From contig NZ_MVHH01000014.1 of assembly GCF_002086515.1 (NCBI RefSeq), positions 27,509-91,508 of the forward strand: 64,000 nucleotides of DNA, read 5' to 3'. The position numbers and the translations under genes are program-made. This DNA comes from Mycolicibacter arupensis (GTDB taxonomy: Bacteria; Actinomycetota; Actinomycetes; Mycobacteriales; Mycobacteriaceae). Positions 61,227 through 64,000 of the stretch are shown here, in pieces. Position 1 is the stretch's first letter, and every line of letters begins with the position of its first letter. The notes beneath the pieces were generated by a model. That model worked only from the letters and a program-made list of their open reading frames with translations. It was not told where the DNA came from and made no database searches.

Positions 61227-61649
61227 ATGACCGACTCCAAGCCGGCCCGCTACGGCGACGCCCGGGGCAGCGCGTTGCCCCGACGGTTGCTGGCGATCGC
61301 GCTGGGTGCCCTGGCGATCGCCACCGTCGCCGCCCTGGCAGTGGTCGGTTATCAGCGGTTCGCGACCGCCGAGGTCAAAGGTGAGCTGTACGGCTATGAG
61401 GTGCTCGACGACCAGACGGTCTCGGTTAAGTTCAGCGTGACTCGATCCGACCCCTCGCAGCCCGCGGCCTGCATCGTGCGGGTCCGATCGAGTGACGGCA
61501 GTGAGACCGGTCGGCGCGAAGTCCTGGTTCCGCCATCGGAGTCGGCCACCGTTCAGGTGACTACGATCGTGAAATCTTCCCAGCACCCTGTCATGGGCGA
61601 CGTCTACGGTTGCGGCAGCGACGTCCCGGATTATCTCCGTTCACCCTGA
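61227..61649 (+). CDS. DUF4307 membrane protein (Rv1081c-type)
   Basis: A 140-residue bitopic protein: cytosolic head (residues 1-18), one membrane helix (about 20-42: LLAIALGALAIATVAALAVVGYQ) and an extracytoplasmic DUF4307 domain with YEVLDDQTVSVKFSVTRSDPSQPAACIVRVRS and a YGCGSDVP end. Function unknown; conserved next to mca and greA in mycobacteria. ATG at 61227. A strong inverted repeat lies between its stop and greA. Confidence 0.88.
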   Translation: MTDSKPARYGDARGSALPRRLLAIALGALAIATVAALAVVGYQRFATAEVKGELYGYEVLDDQTVSVKFSVTRSDPSQPAACIVRVRSSDGSETGRREVLVPPSESATVQVTTIVKSSQHPVMGDVYGCGSDVPDYLRSP

Positions 61650-61673
61650 CGTTGCGGTGGTATCCTGTACGGA

Positions 61674-61699
61674 TACACGGTTCCAGCTGGGACCGTGTA
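61674..61699 (+). terminator. Strong hairpin upstream of greA (terminator or leader)
   Basis: TACACGGTTCC (61674-61684) and GGGACCGTGTA (61689-61699) pair as an 11-bp stem with one U-G wobble and a 4-nt AGCT loop. Just upstream GTATCC/GGATAC (61660-61676) can form a competing 6-bp stem. It may end the DUF4307 transcript or act in the greA leader (greA starts at 61784). A TTGACA -35-like box follows at 61723-61728 but a good -10 is not obvious. Confidence 0.5.
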
Positions 61700-61783
61700 T
61701 TGCTGCATTAGCACGATTGTATTTGACAAGCGTCGCCCCGCTGCCCCTGGCTCCGGACCCGACGACACGAGGAGCACAGTGAG

Positions 61784-62278
61784 ATGACGGACACCCAGGT
61801 GACCTGGTTGACGCAGGAGTCACACGACCGGCTCAAGGCGGAGCTTGACCAGCTGATCGCGAACCGCCCGGTGATCGCCGCAGAGATCAACGACCGCCGC
61901 GAAGAGGGCGACCTGCGCGAGAACGGCGGATATCACGCCGCTCGCGAGGAGCAGGGCCAGCAAGAGGCCCGCATCCGCCAACTGCAGGAGCTGCTCAACA
62001 ACGCCAAGGTCGGCGAGGCCCCGACCCAGTCCGGCGTCGCGCTGCCGGGCTCGGTGGTGACGGTCTACTACGACGGCGACAAGTCCGACACCGAGACCTT
62101 CCTGATCGCCACTCGGCAGGAGGGCGTGAACGTCGACAAGCTTGAGGTGTACTCGCCGAACTCACCGCTGGGCCACGCCCTGCTCGGTGCCAAGGTGGGC
62201 GAGGAGCGCAGCTACACCGTGCCCAGCGGCAAGACCGTCAAGGTGGCGCTGGTCAGCGCGGAGCCCTACCACTCCTGA
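61784..62278 (+). CDS. greA: Transcription elongation factor GreA
   Basis: A 164-residue GreA, the length of Rv1080c. The N-terminal antiparallel coiled coil (residues about 8-78) carries the acidic tip EEGDLREN that reaches into the RNA polymerase secondary channel to stimulate cleavage of backtracked RNA. The C-terminal FKBP-like domain ends [17 protein letters not shown] at 61784 with an upstream GAGGAGCACAGTG leader. Confidence 0.96.
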   Translation: MTDTQVTWLTQESHDRLKAELDQLIANRPVIAAEINDRREEGDLRENGGYHAAREEQGQQEARIRQLQELLNNAKVGEAPTQSGVALPGSVVTVYYDGDKSDTETFLIATRQEGVNVDKLEVYSPNSPLGHALLGAKVGEERSYTVPSGKTVKVALVSAEPYHS

Positions 62279-62297
62279 GCTCGGTCACCCCGACTGA

Positions 62298-63458
62298 TCA
62301 GGCCAGCGCCTGGGTGAGGTCGGCGATCAGGTCGTCGATGTCCTCGATGCCCACCGACAGGCGCACCAAGTCGTCGGGGACCTCCAGTTGCGAGCCCGCC
62401 GTGGACGCATGCGTCATTGCGCCGGGCAGTTCGATCAGCGACTCGACCCCGCCCAGGGATTCGGCCAGGATGAAGATCTGCGTTCCGGCGCACAGCTTTT
62501 CCGCGGCCGCCCGGCCGCCGCGCATCCGTACCGACACCATGCCGCCAAAGCCGCGCATCTGCGCCGCGGCGACGTCGTGGCCCCGGTGCGCCGGCAGCCC
62601 CGGGTAGAGCACCTGGCTCACCGCGGGATGCTCGTCGAGGAATTCCGCGACCGCCGCGGCGTTCTCGCTGTGCCGTTGCATGCGCAGGACCAGCGTCTTC
62701 AGGCCGCGCAGCGTCAGGTAGGCATCGAAGGGCCCGGGGACGGCCCCCGCCCCGTTCTGCAGGAAGGCGAACGCGGCATCGAGCTCTTCGTCGTCGGTGA
62801 CCAGCGCACCGCCCACCACATCGGAATGCCCGCCGATGTACTTGGTGGTGGAATGCAGCACCACGTCGGCGCCCAGTGTCAGGGGCTGCTGTAACGCCGG
62901 CGAGGCGAAGGTGTTGTCCACCAGGACCCGGGCCCCGGCTTCTTTACCCAGGGCGGCGATTCCGGCGATGTCGGCGATCGACAGCAGCGGGTTGGTGGGA
63001 GTCTCCACCCAGATCAACTTGGTCTTATCGGTGAGGGCACCGCGTACCGCGTCCAGGTCGGACAACGCGACCGGGGTGTGCGTCACTCCCCACTGGGTGA
63101 AGACCTTGTCGATCAGCCGGAAAGTGCCGCCGTAGGCGTCGTCGGGAATGATCAGGTGATCGCCGGGGCGCAGCATCGCGCGCAGGGCGCAGTCCGTGGC
63201 GGCCATCCCCGAACCGAAGGCCCGGCCGAACCGTCCCCGTTCCACCGCGGCCAGCGCGGCCTCCAGCGCGGCGCGGGTCGGATTGCCGGTGCGGGCGTAT
63301 TCGAAGTCGCCGCGCAGGCCGCCGACGCCGTCCTGGGCGAAGGTGCTGCTGGCATAGATCGGTACGTTGACCGCCCCGGTGGCCGGGTCCGGCCGAAAGC
63401 CGGCGTGGATCGCGGTGGTGGACAGACCGGAGCCGGCGTGCGGGTGCCCCTGACTCAA
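62298..63458 (-). CDS. metB: Cystathionine gamma-synthase
   Basis: A 386-residue PLP enzyme of the Cys/Met metabolism family, making cystathionine from O-succinylhomoserine and cysteine in transsulfuration. The PLP lysine lies in HSTTKYIGGHSD near residue 207; other hallmarks are YARTGNPTR, SGMAATDCAL and SLGGVESLIELPGAMTH. No ATG or GTG precedes the conserved N-terminus, so I chose TTG at 63458, which overlaps the pra stop as TTGA (63455-63458), implying coupled translation. Equivalent to Rv1079. Confidence 0.93.
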   Translation of the reverse strand: MSQGHPHAGSGLSTTAIHAGFRPDPATGAVNVPIYASSTFAQDGVGGLRGDFEYARTGNPTRAALEAALAAVERGRFGRAFGSGMAATDCALRAMLRPGDHLIIPDDAYGGTFRLIDKVFTQWGVTHTPVALSDLDAVRGALTDKTKLIWVETPTNPLLSIADIAGIAALGKEAGARVLVDNTFASPALQQPLTLGADVVLHSTTKYIGGHSDVVGGALVTDDEELDAAFAFLQNGAGAVPGPFDAYLTLRGLKTLVLRMQRHSENAAAVAEFLDEHPAVSQVLYPGLPAHRGHDVAAAQMRGFGGMVSVRMRGGRAAAEKLCAGTQIFILAESLGGVESLIELPGAMTHASTAGSQLEVPDDLVRLSVGIEDIDDLIADLTQALA

Positions 63459-64000
63459 CGGATCGGCAGGCAGACGGTGGTCATGATCTTGTCCGCGATC
63501 GTCTGACGCTTGGCGTCCCACAGTGGGAAGAGATACCCGATGCACAAGATGGCGCCGTCGATGATGTGCGCCAGCTGGCGCACGATCGACATCCCGAAAC
63601 CGATGGGTTGACCGGTGGTTTCGGAGACCACCTTGAACTTCAGCACCGACTTGCCGATGCTCGACCCGGTGGTGCCCTGCCGGTAGCCGTAGTTCCAGAT
63701 TCCGAAGGCCAGCGCGGCCAGCCAACCCAGGAACATCAACGTGGCGCCGGTGCTCGACGGGCTCACCGTGCAGACGAAGCCGTCCGAGCCGGTGATGCAT
63801 TCCTTATCGGCGGTGGTGCCGGCGATCATCGACGGGATGCCGTAGAGCACCAGGATCGGCAGGAAGTCGACGAAGTACGCGGCCACCCGGGTCAACCAGG
63901 AGGTGTAGGCCTCCTGCGGCAGCTGACCGACCGGGGTTCCGGTCTGGCCCGGGTAGGCGCCGTAGCCCGGCGCCGGCGGCGGGTAGTTGCCGGGCTACGG
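63455..64000 (-). CDS. pra: Proline-rich antigen homologue, RDD-domain membrane protein (runs off window, in-frame stop near edge)
   Basis: The visible 3' part encodes an RDD domain: YTSWLTRVAAYFVDF (Arg-Asp region), FGIWNYGYRQGTTGSSIGK, VSETTGQPIGFGMSI and WDAKRQTIADKIM, with three membrane helices. Upstream the frame continues into a Pro/Gly/Tyr-rich head (PGNYPPPAPGYGAYPG) as in the M. tuberculosis proline-rich antigen Rv1078. An in-frame TAG interrupts this head at 63995-63997, with Pro codons on both sides. If real, translation must start inside the window, for example at TTG 63895. Transport function unknown. Confidence 0.75.

Noticed and set aside
1..64000. tRNA, rRNA, transposase or integrase genes marking a genomic island
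   Set aside because: None was recognised. Accessory genes are scattered singly between conserved blocks and not bounded by recombination sites.

Overview
The window is about 67% GC and comes from a non-tuberculous Mycobacterium-type chromosome. Mycobacterial hallmarks include mycothiol S-conjugate amidase (mca), desA2, a PPE protein, the PhoH2 and PrpR families, DUF732 and DUF4245 proteins, and a cholesterol-type 3beta-HSD. From memory of the M. tuberculosis map, the backbone follows Rv1131 to Rv1078 in reverse order (prpC/prpD/prpR, Rv1125, ephC, bpoB, cyclase, Rv1118c-like, ychF, Rv1111c, ispH, Rv1109c, xseA/xseB, Rv1106c, Rv1101c, Rv1100, glpX, fum, Rv1096, phoH2, desA2, glyA, coaA, Rv1086, hlyIII-like, Rv1084, Rv1083, mca, Rv1081c, greA, metB, pra). 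That conserved backbone supports many of the names given here. Accessory genes are slotted between the conserved blocks.

Layout. 1-4.6 kb: partial AhpD-like gene, NTF2-like gene, DUF3556 membrane protein with a TetR regulator and a KstR-type operator, and a P450. 4.6-9.7 kb: complete methylcitrate locus prpD-prpB-prpC with divergent prpR. 9.7-14.3 kb: DoxX, a WS/DGAT-like protein, two alpha/beta hydrolases, a class III cyclase and an unlisted 55-aa membrane protein. 14.3-21 kb: accessory stretch with small redox and stress enzymes, a rifamycin ADP-ribosyltransferase (arr), a hydrolase, and two toxin-antitoxin pairs beside ychF. 21-30 kb: ychF, a DUF6542 protein, an inserted SulP transporter behind a 511-nt gap, ispH, a lipid-droplet protein, xseAB and 3beta-HSD. 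30-34.5 kb: two convergent paralogous cyclase/ATPase genes, each missing its 3' part and joined tail to tail. 34.6-40 kb: SDR epimerase, AI-2E-type permease, DUF4245, glpX and fum. 40-43.6 kb: accessory MFS, TetR, DUF2236 and exported protein with a strong operator. 43.6-50.5 kb: NodB deacetylase, phoH2, desA2, glyA, DUF885 and coaA. 50.5-57 kb: DUF732 with a proline repeat tail, membrane proteins, short-chain prenyl synthase, hemolysin III, NTF2-like and the thioredoxin-fold Rv1084 homologue. 57-59.8 kb: accessory pstS-PPE-DUF732 island. 59.9-64 kb: Rv1083, mca, DUF4307, greA, metB and pra (cut by the window edge).

Functional themes. Propionyl-CoA disposal (prp) and steroid/lipid catabolism (two KstR-like sites, 3beta-HSD, P450) sit with gluconeogenesis and the TCA cycle (glpX, fum), as expected for a lipid-using organism. 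No tRNA, rRNA, CRISPR array or insertion sequence was recognised. The most unusual structure is the fused pair of truncated cyclase genes around 32,135. Other points of interest are the paired KstR-like leaderless promoters, the perfect 10-bp dyad before the DUF2236 gene, the toxin-antitoxin cluster, the isolated PPE island and an in-frame stop in the proline-rich head of pra.
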